A DNA stretch of 64,000 nt from Calliopum simillimum (Eukaryota > Arthropoda > Insecta > Diptera > Lauxaniidae): positions 70,077,407 through 70,141,406 of the forward strand of contig OX638372.1 in assembly GCA_951812925.1 (NCBI GenBank), written 5' to 3'. The notes beneath the pieces were generated by a model. That model made no database searches. It saw only the letters and a program-made list of their open reading frames with translations, and was not told the origin of the DNA. This document shows, in pieces, positions 1 through 12,093 of this stretch. The stretch's first letter is position 1. Every line of letters starts with the position of its first letter. A program made the position numbers and the translations under genes.

Positions 1-311
1 TCTAGTATGAACTGCACAACAGATTTTTTCGGAGACTTCCGTTAGCCAACTATTCTAGAAAACTACCAGGCTAACGGTACCTTCTTAGAAAGTTTTGGTA
101 CAAAAATAGAATTTTTTAAGAAAATTTTCATGACTTATTTTCTAGAAATAGGTTTTTTGTAATTTTCGAAGGGTGGAATATTTTTTTTTTTCTTATTTTC
201 TGAAAATGAAATTTAGGGGAAAGTGGGGAGTTTGAAGCATGCTTTGTTTGGGGGTCAAAATTACCACAAAAATAATTCTTTTTTTTTTCACATTTTCTCG
301 CATCGAGTCTT

Positions 312-1306
312 CACGGTGAGCTTGAAAAGGGGGTATGTGGAGCTAAAATGGATCCAAAATCGGCTAATGCAGAAAGTTTCTGTATTGTTTTTAGATTATA
401 AAACTGTTAAAATTAAAATCCTAGCTTATCGTCTTCGGAAGTTATGCACATTTATGTGTTCATGGTATGCACTTGCATGAAAACCATATAAAATTAAAAA
501 AATGATGAAGAAAAAACAGAACAAACAAATATAAAAACAATTATATTTAATGTATTTTGCAATGCTGAATCCGAATCCAGCCTTAAAATTGCTGTACCTC
601 ATACGGTTTTTGAGATATCTTAGCTTAAACAAGGAAAAAAGACCGTATTTGCTATATTTTGACACTATATAGCTTGAACACGGAACATTTATACGTAGAA
701 TCCGATACAATTACTCAAAGTTCTAATCTTTTGCTTTAAAACCTAATTTAAATTATGTTGATATCTTTATTTTTCTCGGAGATATCCTAACCTAAAATGT
801 TGAAAAAGTGCAAAAAACATGTTTTTTCATTATTTCAGTCTACGATATTTCGGAGAAACATAAAGCTATTGACATAATTTAAATGAAGGTTTAAAGAGCT
901 TTGAGTAATTGTATCGGATTTTACGTATAAATGTTCTATATTCTAGTAATATAGCTTCAAAATATAGCGAAAACGGTATTTTTTCCTTGTTTAAGCTAAG
1001 ATATCTCAAAAACCGTATGAGATACAGCAATTTTAAGGCTGGATTCGGATTCAGCGTTGCAAAATACGTTAAATATAACTGTTTTTATATTTGTTTGTTC
1101 TGTTTTTTTTTCTTAATTTTTTTAATTTTATATGGTTTTCATGCAAGTGCATACCATGAATACAAAAATGTGCATAACTTCCGAAGACGATCAGCTAGGA
1201 TTTTCATTTTAACAGTTTTATAATCTAGAAACAATACAGAAACTTTCTGCATTAGCCGATTTGGATCCATTTTAGCTCCACATACCCCCTTTTCAAGCTC
1301 ACCGTG
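312..1306. repeat. foldback repeat inside the pogo-like element
   Basis: Long inverted arms run about 312-726 and 896-1306. Each begins CACGGTGAGCTT at its outer edge and they match closely by eye for about 400 bp. Open frames on opposite strands in the two arms are mirror images of this DNA and are not genes. TCTT sits on both sides, a possible 4-bp target duplication. Diverged pieces of the same sequence, with its AGATACAGCAATT and GGATTCGGATTCAG words, occur near 31380-31500 and 47860-47990. Confidence 0.7.
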
Positions 1307-1539
1307 TCTTTAGAGCATCTTAAAATACACCTCTTGGTTGAAAGACTTGCATGCAATCAAAAATCATCGACAATTTTTGTCTGCTGGCCCAAAAAACTAT
1401 CGTGGGGAGTTAAGAAGCACGGCTAAAAGTAGCACAAAATTACATTTTTTGGTGAAAATCCTTTATTGGGATTAGGAAAAATAACAAATTATGTTTATCA
1501 TGCATTAAAATTGAAAAATGTACTGAAATTAAATCGATC

Positions 1540-2007
1540 TTAAAAAATGTAAAAAATGGAAAGTTGCCCAATCATTCCGATTCGCGATGAACGCAGGTAA
1601 ATATAAGCGTCGGCCAATACACAAGCACATTTCACGACTGCTCGGTCACATCCATTGCAATTAATTGCGTTGTTTTTGCTAAATTTTTTCGGAATGGGAC
1701 CTTTGCAGATGGCGCAAAAGTCTTCTTCTATAGAGTCAGATTCCATTTGCGGTGGTGCCGAAAATTTGCGACGACTACGCTTTGCTGCTGGCGGTTTAAC
1801 TGTTTCTTTCATCTTCTTTTGATCCTTCGTGGCCTCTTTGGCTTCCATTTGGTGGTTTTCATTGACTTGCGACTTCGATTGGATTTCTTGGCCGGAGTTA
1901 CACTCTTGATGGGGCAAATAATGAGTAATACGCATGTAAAATACGATTTTAGGTCGCAATCTGTCATAATTGTCGTGGTTTACATATTCCCTCTTGATGT
2001 GCTTCAT
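1540..2007 (-). pseudogene. C-terminal remnant of a pogo/Tigger-like transposase
   Basis: A 155-codon frame ends in a cysteine-rich tail (DFCAICKGPIP followed by NCNGCDRAVVKCAC). This resembles the PHD-like zinc-binding end of many arthropod pogo-type transposases. A basic, low-complexity stretch precedes it (PPAAKRSRRKFSAPP). No helix-turn-helix or DDE catalytic core is visible upstream, so only the tail remains. It lies inside the TIR element and its function there would have been DNA transposition. Assignment rests on motif resemblance and is moderate. Confidence 0.45.
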
Positions 2008-2310
2008 TTGTCCCCATTCGATATTATTTTAAAATTGCCATTGCATAAATCCTTTAGAACGTCGAAAGCCTAATCATTGCTGATTACTTTGTTGGACTCA
2101 CATTTTTGATTCGCTTAAAAATTTTTATGAAAATGCCACAAACACGAATTCTTAAAAAAACTTTTCGAACAAAATGCGGGAGAGTACGAAAAAAGTGTGC
2201 TATTGGGAAGAGTGCTCGAACAAAACTGACTTAGTAGGTAAAAAAATGTTGACAGTAGGTCAGAGCTATCAAAACCATCCCCATGCTTGAAAACTCCCCA
2301 CTTTCCACTA

Positions 2311-4110
2311 GATTAATTTAAAAAACAAATTATTTAAAAACTAATTTTAAGGTATAAAACTGGTCTCAAAGTTAAGAAAATCAGTTTTAAATTTTTTTTT
2401 AAATTTTTGATATGTGAATAAACTAATGTGGGGTCACTGAACACAAATTTCGCACGCCACCCAGCAAACAATTTAATTTAAGTTGTCCAAAAAGGTGTTA
2501 AAATACTCTTGATCTTTTACTGAATAAGAACAAAAAGTTTTTAAAATCGATTAATCGACTGCTTTTAAAATAAGTTCGAAAAATGGTATTTAAAATAACA
2601 AACCAAAACAAAAATATCTAATGCTCGTGCAAAATTTTGGATTCCAAACCGATATGGTTCTCAAAATAAAGAGTCCTAAAATTCAAAAATAGTATCAAAA
2701 CACTGTTAAAGTGACTAAAATGAAAAGACTGTAACTTGGCAACCAATTAACATATTTCTTAGTAAGAAAACCCGCATCAAAAGCAATTGTATAGGCTTCT
2801 AAATGTTTATAGAAATTTTTATTTTTATCAAGGTCAATGGTCACATTTTGTGCATCACAAAGTTCTAAATAAAATATCTCAAAAAAGGACCTTTTAAAAT
2901 TTTCAATAAAAATGTATGTCAAGGACCAATCGATCGTCTACTCTAAATGTGAATTTGGTGGTGAAGCTCTTGCTGGTTTTGGAAATATAAATAAAATAAC
3001 ACAAAAATATTGAAAAAAATTATATTTATTTGTAAATTTTTTCAATAAAAAATTCATCAGACGCTGAGTAAGCCTTGACTTTAAGCGTGTTTTTTCCAAC
3101 AACGCTAAAGCTCTGGAATTTTAAAGTCCAAGACGCATTTTTTTCGGGTCAGCCGTGCCAAAAGTGAATTCTATTTGAAAAAAACCCTAATATATATAGT
3201 TCTATAAAATCCGACCTGGAGCCAAACTTGCTAAGCCCAATTACGGTTTTGGTAGTAACATCATGTTCTTTCAGGAACAGCATTCAAAAAGTTTTTTTAA
3301 TTCGATGACATCAAAAATGTTGCACAGTGTTATTTTTATTCTAATTTATACATTTTGCCTTATTATTGCAATTTAAATTAAAACATATCAAACAGTAAGC
3401 TCAAATCAACAATGTCAACTAATCCATGCTTGTTGGTGCCAAATGATGTAACATAAATCATTACTTATTCAAGTGAATCATACTCGTCATTCTTATCTGC
3501 AAAAACGACATAATTTTACTTGTGATGCACGTCAAACGTTAGCTTTGAACAAGAGCGTCATAACTCGAAGAACGGTCAATTTCTGGCCTGTTAACAAGGT
3601 GAAATTCATACGATTCTTATCAAAGAAATAAGAACTAAAATGCTTTCATTATTATAAATAACCGCAGTACAGTTTTTGTTTTATTTCTGTGAAGTTATCG
3701 TAAATAGAAATCTTTAGAAGCGTTTTTCGCAAAATTTTGGTTTTTGAACTTATGACGGTCTTGCAGCAAACGTACATAACGTATCAGTTTACACACTGTT
3801 ATCAATTTTCAAATTATAGCAGATAAGTACATTTATTAAATAACATATACCCTTGTGTAATTAAAACACTTTCTAGTGTTGTTAATGCGGCTAGATTCTA
3901 TAGTATAGAAAAATTGGTTAAAATATCGTCGAAAAAAATAAAATATTTCTGCGATCTTAAAACTTGACATAGTTGCTCATAAGGCTATACTATATGTATG
4001 TAATTACTACACAGCAAACAAAAATTTCCACTGTTCAACGAGAGATTAAAGACCTCTTTTTGGGGCTTTAAAAATTAAAAAATCAGTTTTTGACGAAATA
4101 CGAAGTTTTA
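2311..4110. other. AT-rich DNA, no gene recognised
   Basis: I see no frame with protein-like composition and no clear terminal repeats in this 1.8 kb. It is probably old repeat-derived sequence. The short open frame on the minus strand near 2695-2922 has no family resemblance. Confidence 0.5.
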
Positions 4111-4118
4111 CAAATATC

Positions 4119-5201
4119 TAGTGTCCGACCGATTAATCGGCTTCGGCTACGGCTTCGGCCACCTTCGGCCAAAAAAACCGCCTTCGGCCTTACATTCGGC
4201 CTTCGGCCAAAATAAGCCGAAGCCGAATGTTTGTAACTTCAAGCGTAAAGCGACTTGATGATTTAAAAACATTAAGTTTAAACAAAATGATAGCCATTTG
4301 TATTGGATTGGGACTTTCTTATTACGAATCTGAACTTTTTTTTTCTTTTACGTCAGAATCCTGAGTTATCAAAAGTGCAAAAATCATTAAAATACTTAAA
4401 TCTATGCAACAAAAACAGTAAATAGCAAAATTTATTTTTTTTAATGTATTCGGATGGGTGAGATCACCCTAAACGCTCTACTTTTTCAATTCAATTCCTA
4501 CTTTCCGAGTTAAAAGCCATTAAAATAAGAGTGTCTCTCAATAGCATACAAAGAATTTTTCCGGACCGAAAAATTTTTTACCAGTAACATATTTCATTAA
4601 AAAAATTTCGAGCCCTTGCAGAACAAAGTCGGATGATAAATGGCCACTCTATTTTAGAGAGGTAGTGCTTTCGAGAGATATCGGATATAAAAGGTCCAAA
4701 AAATCAGTTTTTTGGTCCTCCAATAGTAGGTATGAACTTTTGTTCTAGTCAAACCGTGAGAAGTTGTGCTTTCGTGAGAAATCGGGTATCAAAGGTCAAA
4801 AAAAATACCTTTAAATAAAATATAAATTGTACGAAAATTACTTATACAACTTTTCTTTATGAAATTTTCTGAGCTACAAATCATGGATCAAATTAGGGAA
4901 AAATTTTTGCAAAAAACTGATTTTCTCGATCTTTTGCACCCGATATCTCACTTCTCAAGATCTATTTCAGTTAAGGCTTATCCAAACAATGCAAAATTGG
5001 CACTAAGTGTTATATCTTTGGCCTGAACATAACTTAATATGTAGCCCATAGTGCTACAAATTGAATATACCCTGAGAGTAGGGTATACAAATTTAAAATT
5101 AGTGAACCTTCGGCTTCGGCTACGGCCGAAGGTTATAAAAAAACCGATTAATCGGCTACGGCTTCGGCTTCGGCCAAAAAGTGACCTTCGGTCGGACACT
5201 G
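4119..5201. mobile_element. hAT-like MITE with GGCCGAAG-rich subterminal arrays
   Basis: Exact 8-bp flanking copies of CAAATATC occur at 4111-4118 and 5202-5209, the size typical of hAT insertions. The ends are inverted: left TAGTGTCCGACCG, right CGGTCGGACACTG. Just inside both ends are degenerate arrays of CTTCGGC/GCCGAAG units (4136-4234 and 5105-5190). The interior carries no transposase. It holds copies of two dispersed repeats (around 4290-4480 and 4670-4970) that recur elsewhere in the window. Confidence 0.85.
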
Positions 5202-5209
5202 CAAATATC

Positions 5210-6005
5210 CAATAAGACACGCTTTTTTTTAAATTGAATTTAAGTACTTCGCAGTCCAATATTTTTTAATTTTTTACAATTTATTGCTTAAAAACAGCAC
5301 TTTGAAAAATAGAGCGTTCAATTCTTAATAAAACTCATTAAAATTGGTTACAAATTGTGCATGTTACGAATTTTGTATGCATCTTATTTTATTCGGAAAA
5401 TTTTACAAACTGTCACCAAGAATCGTTTCCTTCGAATGAGCCCTACTACTTATCCAATTTTAAATAGTAACGGTTAGTTTTGTTAAGATTTGAACGAACC
5501 TTATAGATAGTTTTAAATATATATGCTTTATCTTTCAAAGTGTTGAATAAAAAGAACAATAAACTAAAAAAAATAAAAAAAAATTAGAGCATTTGCAAAT
5601 TTCAACTATGCTCTAAAATATGTTCATTGTACTAAAGCAAAAAAAAACCTTTGTCTTCAAAATCGATTATGGAATACTTAACTGAGCCACAAAGCCTTAA
5701 GTGCGCAACGTCACCCACAGGTAAAATTTAATTAAGATTATGAGATTTTAAGTACTCGGCCAGACCTACACTATCTACCGATCTGATGCAAAGTGGAAAA
5801 TCACTTTTTCTAGTACATGTTTTTAGTACATATATGTACACCTGGAGCGCATGTCCAAGCGCCCGAAATTTCAAATATACGCCCCTAAAATTTTAACTGA
5901 AGTTGATTTTAAGCTTAAAGATTGAGTTTTTGAAAAGAAAAATATGTTTAATAAACAACATTTTGCATACATATAATTTTTAATTTTTATTTACAAAATT
6001 TTTTA
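5210..6005. other. AT-rich DNA, no gene recognised
   Basis: No coding frame or terminal repeat was found between the hAT-like MITE and the INE-1-like element. Composition is strongly A/T with runs of A. Confidence 0.5.
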
Positions 6006-6630
6006 TAAAAGATGCCATCCGATGCAGTTAATTACGATGATATCAAATCTGAAATAATTTTTTATATTGGTCGGTTAAAAGCCGATTTTAATGAAAAACT
6101 AGTTTGCCCTGGCCAAACATTAAATACCCTACACTGCAGTATTTTTAAAATTTTGCTTATATTTGAATTATCTTGCTCAGTTTTCCCAGAAAATGTATTT
6201 CCACGCACACCTAGCCAACCAGCCAGCCAGACAGACGGACATGGCTATATCGACGCAGGAGGTGACGCTGATCAAGAATATATATACTTTTCTATATCTG
6301 CCACGCCTCAAATCTGAAATAATTTTTTATATTGGTCGGTTAAAAGCCGATTTTAATGAAAAACTAGTTTGCCCTGGCCAAACATTAAATACCCTACACT
6401 GCAGTATTTTTAAAATTTTGCTTATATTTGAATTATCTTGCTCAGTTTTCCCAGAAAATGTATTTCCACGCACACCTAGCCAACCAGCCAGCCAGACAGA
6501 CGGACATGGCTATATCGACGCAGGAGGTGACGCTGATCAAGAATATATATACTTTTCTATATCTGCCACGCCTCCTTCTCTGCGTTACAAACGGAAGGAC
6601 AAAGTGAATATACCCTGGGTGTAAGGTATA
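6006..6630 (+). mobile_element. INE-1/DINE-1-like Helentron with a 265-bp internal duplication
   Basis: The stretch CAGACAGACGGACATGGCTA, then a TGATCAAGAATATATATACT word, then TATACCC...GGTATA at the end, matches the well-known architecture of Drosophila INE-1 (DINE-1), a non-autonomous Helitron/Helentron. A unit starting at 6043 repeats at 6308, exactly 265 bp later, and is nearly identical. The end near 6610-6630 forms a TATACC/GGTATA hairpin, as expected for a Helentron 3' end. The left boundary is uncertain. Overlapping open frames here come from the duplicated repeat and are not genes. Confidence 0.8.
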
Positions 6631-6635
6631 ATAAT

Positions 6636-9120
6636 AAAGTACCTGGAGACCGATCCCTGCTCGGTCAACAACCTGAATTTATTATTATAGTCGATGTTTT
6701 TATTCATAGCTATTTTTTGTTATGAAACTTGTACATTTTCACCTCAAATGTTCATGATGATAAATAAACCAATGAAAATAATAATAAGAAAAAACTCGGA
6801 AAGCATCGAATGGTATAGAAAAATATCAAAAACTCAACATTTTTTTTTTGGTAAAATAAAATGCCCCAAAATAAATAAATGGGATATGCCACAAACCTTA
6901 AATATTTCATCTTTTGTATAGGGGCTGAAATATCTTATCTTCAAAGGATCATAACTTGGAAAATAAGAGTTCTATTGGAAAAATCCGCAATGATATTTTG
7001 ATAAACAAGAGTGTGGCTTTTCGATGCTACGCTGTAAGACTGAATACAGCGTTTTCTTCGACTTAAAGCAAGGATATTTCAAAACCCTGCAGGTATAATG
7101 GCAGTTCTTCTGACAAAGAGGGATTCAGCGTCAAAAAGTACATAAGATTGCACGTAAGAAATAATAAGTTCATTCCATTTTTTTTTTTTTGTGCTTGAGT
7201 TATTCACCAAATTTTTTTATTTTGGTAAAAAAATTATTATGGCAATTATTTAACAACGTCCACTTTCGCATACCAAATTTCTTCAAAATATGTTATACCA
7301 TTTGCGAGAAATAGCATTAAATGTGTTTTACTTGTATGGGAGATTCCACGCGCATCGGCAATAATAGCAAGTAGAATTTCTACAGTTAAATTCAGAAAGA
7401 TTGCTTTAGTTGTTTTCTTTTTATAGCGTATTATGTTTTTGTGTGCAGTGCCACGCCCTTCAGCGAGTTTTCCCAATATAACGGCGTATGTTTTTAGGGG
7501 TATAATCACTTAAATTTTCATTAACATTGTTGGAGTCGTTTTCGATTAATATTGAGTCGAAATTTTCAATAGCTATAAAGTGGGCTTGGCACTTTTTCGA
7601 TACCTCCCACTTTTCAGTTATAACAAAGCATTGAGAAGCAGTAACGACATACCAAATTTCATTCAAATACCTTGTAACATTTGCGAGAAATAGCATTTAA
7701 CGTATTTTGCTTGTATGGGAGGTTCCACGCGCAATGGCGACATTTCGCCCATTTTCAAATCAGAGATGCCCTATTGCAATTAGGCTCCCCACAGTTAATT
7801 TCAGAATTTTTGCTTTTTTAGTTTCGTTTTTATGCCGTTTTATATTTTTGTGGGCGGCGTATCACATATTAATCAATGTTTGCAGATGTAACATTTTCTA
7901 AATTTTTATTAAAATTGTTTGAGTCGTTTTCGATAATATTGAATCAAAATTTTCAATAGCTAAAACGTGGGCTTGGCACTTCTTCGATCCCGCCCACTTT
8001 TTGTCTGTTACAACGTATTGTTAAGCCGTACCCGCTCACCAAATTTCTTTCAAATACCTTGTATGGTTTTTGCAAATGGGTTATTTTATAGATATCGATG
8101 TGCTCTTTCAGAATTTCAACTTTGCTACCTCGAATCGCATTCGCTCGCGCCGCCATATTGGAAAATGGCGTTACAAATATCTCTTTAACGATTACATTTA
8201 GAGAAAATATTGTAGCGCAATATTGTAGATTATAAAATTTTCTATAAAAATGACCTGAAGCTTGTTTCCGTACGACTTATAACTCAGGTGGTATCCTAAA
8301 TCAAAATTTGAAAAAAATTAGTGAATTGTGCATGCCGCTTATGAGTAGGCACAGTGATGTGTTGAGCTTAAAATTACGATAACTCATGAACGGTGAGTCA
8401 CACGTTTAAAGTAAAAATATCCTTTTATAGGAAATCACTTGCACTACAAGCTAAATATTGGTTTTTTTTTCCTATGACCTGCAGTTCAGGAGATATTTTT
8501 TCAACAAACCTAAAATTTTGAAAAAAAACCGTTTTTTCAAAATAACTCCAAAACGGTTAGTCCTAGAAAAAAAATTGTTCATGCATTTTATAAGGGTCTT
8601 TTCGATCTGTTTTTTCGTCAGACTTACCCTTCATGAGATATTGCGTCGCACTACTATTTTCAATTTTGAATGATTTTCAAGTCGGTAAGTCGGACGAAAA
8701 AACAGTTCAAAGACATCCTTATAGGGAATTGAACGTTCTATAAAATGCTAGAAAATTTTTTTTTCTAGAATGAACCGTATTGAAGATATTTTGATGTTTT
8801 TAAGACCACTAACCACTTAACGTCAAAAATGTGACCTCCTCACCCTTGCGCATTAGCCGCCATCTTGAAATATGTTTGATTCAAGTTATCTCGTTGCCTG
8901 TTAGTCGGACAGAAAATGGACAAAAATTACGGGCAATAAAATTCTACGTTTTTTTGATCTGGGACGCGATATCCATAAGTTGATATTTTAAGCGGTAGAG
9001 GCCGCCAAAGTTCCAAAAAATCAGTTTTTTTCATTTGCAAAAAGTTGTGATAACATAATTTGTAGCGCTTGCAAAAGCAAGCAAAATAGTGTTTAAATGA
9101 AGTGATTTTCTCAATTGGCT
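6636..9120. repeat. dispersed repeat family A, copy 1
   Basis: It starts with a GGAGACCGATCCCTGCTCGG motif (about 6646-6668) and continues with degenerate tandem units of about 390 bp: GTGGGCTTGGCACTT-type blocks at about 7577 and 7967, and GTATGGGAG(G/A)TTCCACGCGC at about 7336 and 7714. The same sequence occurs in the opposite orientation at 48760-51080 and 54090-55330, with a short piece at 19560-19640. No protein is encoded. Open frames (for example 7246-7509 minus) merely translate the repeat. The part beyond about 8200 is less clearly shared and may be separate old repeat DNA. Confidence 0.65.
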
Positions 9121-9123
9121 CAA

Positions 9124-11152
9124 GGGGCTGTCCATAAACTCCGTGGCGCGTCACGCTTGGTGTATTTTTTTATATTTTTTGTGAACCTTCCGTCACATAG
9201 CACTATTGGTCAATAAGCACACTTTTCTGACCAAAATTTAATTTTTACAAGTGCTGCTATTGAATTTTTGTTGATGCAGTGTAACGAAGAATACTTCAAA
9301 ACACACAAAAATGTGTTTTGTTTTTGAAAAAAATAATTTACCGTTTTTCAGCGATGTGTCAAAGTTTATGCATTTGTATTGTTATGAGATAAGGCAAACA
9401 TTCAAATATATTTTGGTTTTCTCTTCTTCCTCTTAAGGAACCCAAAATTAGTTAGATATTGCTATTGTTAATATTATTTAGAAATTTGAGAGCCCAGTTT
9501 TGACCGTTTTTTTTTAATGAATTTTTTTGTCAGGTAACATACTAGGTGGGGTGAAAAGTAACCTCCTTGACCGCCAGAATGCGCTGCGATCGCAAAAAGG
9601 ATGGTGCCTTATAGTCCATTCATATTTACGCAGACATGTCGAATTTCAGCGCGATACAGCCATTTGTTTTGTTTTGACAGCCGATTTCCGGAAGGTCTGC
9701 AAAATACTCCTCGCGCGAGCTGAGTTTTTTATTAATGTGCCATCTTTTGAGGTTTGGGAACAGATAATAGTCTAAAGTAGCCAAATCGAGTGAATAAAGT
9801 GGATGGGTAAGCAATTCAAGCCCTATATCGTTGATTTTTGCTATGGTTGCGATGCTATTGTGTGCCAGCGCATTGTCTTGTCGCTTCATGTGAAACCGTT
9901 TCGTAGCGATTTCGGCCTTCATTCGCTCCAATAATGCACAGTAGTACCAGCTGTTGATGGTTTTTTAATTTTCGAGGTAGTCCACGAAAAGTATGCCATG
10001 ACAATCCCAGAAAACCGACGCAATGACCTGCCGATGCGGACTTCATCGGCAGTGGAGTTTCGGACACCACGAAAGAGCACTAGCCCCATAATATTTATCC
10101 AACTTTTCTATTGTTTTCTTCGCCGTTTTGCCTCTCAAAAAATAATGCTTTATGAGAGAACGAAAATCGTTTTTTTCCCATACTCTACATGATGCCAAAC
10201 ACGTCAACCAAAATCGGTTGTCAAAACAAAACAAATGGCTGTATCGCGCTGAAAATTGACATCCAGCCCGTTTATGAGATTTCAGGATGTCATCTTAAAT
10301 CGGCTATAACTTTTGAAGGAAGTATCGTAACGCATCTTTTAAGAATTCATTTGGAAAGAACAGAATAGAAATACATGATTAATTTGTTAAAAAATATTAA
10401 TGAACATTTTGTGCAGTCTGCATCTAACCTCAAAAATAGCCAAAATAGCCATTTTTCGTGTATTTGACCTCAAATATCCCCAAATCCTGAGTTGACGACC
10501 TCGGATTCGAATTCTACGCATAAATTTACTTCGAAAATGCTTGAAAACAAAACCTTGTTGGTATGTATTATTAATTTAGAAAATTTAGTATTTATGTACC
10601 ATTTTTGACCCGGTATTACAAGAGTTAAGATTTGTCTCAGAATTGTTTTTTTAATCTAGACTCAAAATATAAATTACATTTCCAGTTGATCACCATGACA
10701 ATATAGACGTTATAGGTTTCACATTATTAGCTGCCATCAAGTCACGTGTCAAGTGGCATTTGTGGTTGGAGCTTATTGTTCCATGTTTTTAAGTAAAAAA
10801 CACCAACATTACAAAAGCAACGCAAAATGCATAGAAAAAAAACGAAAAATCGAAAGGCTGGTTTTCATTACTAGTTTCATCCATAACCATATGGAATCTT
10901 CATACGAATTTGCCCATAACCGAAAAACCCGACAAATACGCTTTATTTAGCCTTTTGCAGCACATGCAAAAGTTCTAATTTTTATTGTTTTTATCCTTGT
11001 TATGCATCGCCCTGCTGTTTGGAAGTCGTTGATATTATACTTTTTTTGCAAAGCGCCTTCGGTTGCAAGCTTTTTTGGCGAGGTTTTGATCTATAGCGCA
11101 TAGGGGGGTTCGTTTTAGCGAATTTTAGCGTCACGGAGTTGATGAACAACCC
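9124..11152. mobile_element. TIR element beginning GGGGCTGTCCATAAACTCCG
   Basis: The left end GGGGCTGTCCATAAACTCCG is mirrored at the right by CACGGAGTTGATGAACAACC. The same terminal phrase appears at 51572-51594 (inverted) and, as GGGCTGTTCATAAATTACGT, at 63445. A dead mariner lies inside (9636-10262). I could not define a target duplication or a superfamily. Confidence 0.6.
9636..10262 (-). pseudogene. mariner-like transposase, internally deleted and frameshifted
   Basis: Read on the minus strand, three frames give pieces of a mariner transposase in order. An N-terminal piece holds FRSLIKHYFLRGKTAKKTIE (10043-10234). A middle piece, near 9960-10010, reads FWDCHGILF-like with later words around it. 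A C-terminal piece holds DNALAHNSIATIAKINDIGL and LDYYLFPNLKRW (9626-9931), the conserved region around the last catalytic residue. About half of a normal 340-residue transposase is missing. Inverted terminal sequences containing TTTCAGCGCGATACAGCCAT lie at 9649-9690 and 10211-10252. The element is inserted in the larger TIR element around it. Confidence 0.8.
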
Positions 11153-12093
11153 TTCATCTAGATCCTCGTGAGAAAAGAGTTTTTATATAATCCAAGCACA
11201 TAAAATTTGGAGTGTACCTAATTTTCATAATGATAAATCGATGCCTTAGAGCGCTATAGTCCTATCTATACTTTTTGAGATTTTTGGAGTTATGGTATTC
11301 TTGTGGGCTTCTTCACCGAGTGGACAACAGTGGGATGTCAAAATACTACTAAAACACCAACATATAGTATTTGAGAATGCCTATCTCTTATTTCTAATTT
11401 TTGGAAGAGCACAAATGTGCTATCTCTATTTTTTTACTACGCTTAAGCAAGTTTTTTTTTATGTAACGTTTCATTTCCCCCCATATTATGATCAAAAGCT
11501 CTTAGTTATTGGTATTTTCACTTTAAATCTCATCATTGCTTATAGATCTCAAAGGTTTCACTAAATATAACATAAACATGTTTTACTGTATCGGAGGTGG
11601 TACACCCACTGGTGATATTTTGTCAACTACAGTGGCGATACCTTAGTTTAAGTAAACACCCCTTGGTATATACCACATATCACCTAAGCTCCCATGATCA
11701 TCTAAATTTTTTCGAAATTTGCAGTTGGGTTCTCAGATTTTTATAAAAATTCGCAGAGCTATTCTAAGTGCTCAGCATGGAGACCTCTCATTATTAGTTT
11801 TGCGAAAAAAAAAATATTTTTTGCAAGTTATGGGCATGGAACTTCAGAGTGTCCAAGTAGTGTTTTTGCGAAACATCGATGCTATTTTTTTTCTAAGTCC
11901 CGCCATTTTGTCAAAAATAATTTTTTTTAATTTTTGTTTTCGGATTCTTGTAGCATTTAAAACTTTATTTTAATTTCCATTTATAAATTTGGAAAATTTC
12001 GAAAACTTACAAAATGGCGGCCAATTTTTGAAAAATCTTAAAAGTTGATTATCTCAAAATAATATTTTTTTTTTTCTCAGTTTGATTTTAAAC
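11153..12093. other. AT-rich DNA, no gene recognised
   Basis: No supported gene. A short inverted pair around CGCCATTTTG (11900) and CAAAATGGCG (12012) is present. Open frames at 11292-11564 and 11719-11973 are dominated by F/L/I codons from T-rich DNA and show no family resemblance. Confidence 0.5.

Larger units (their letters stand above)
216..2308. mobile_element. pogo-like TIR transposon, 2.1 kb, non-autonomous
   Basis: The two ends are inverted copies of each other: the left begins GGGGAAAGTGGGGAGTTT and the right ends AAACTCCCCACTTTCCAC. A TA dinucleotide lies directly outside each end (214-215 and 2309-2310), as expected for Tc1/mariner/pogo insertions. Inside are a foldback (312-1306) and, on the minus strand, a reading frame with a cysteine-rich tail like that of pogo/Tigger-type transposases. 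The catalytic domain is not recognisable, so the element cannot move itself. Superfamily assignment is inferred from the TA target and the tail. Confidence 0.7.

Noticed and set aside
426..1223. Two near-identical open frames on opposite strands (426-710 minus, 909-1223 plus)
   Set aside because: They are the two arms of one inverted repeat. The shared peptide reflects shared DNA, not a conserved gene.
6012..6624. Two overlapping open frames repeating the same peptide
   Set aside because: They translate the INE-1-like repeat and its 265-bp duplication, and have no independent gene character.
7246..7509. 87-codon frame similar to one at 50290-50478
   Set aside because: Both lie in repeat family A and the similarity is at DNA level. 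Other copies have stops in the same frame.
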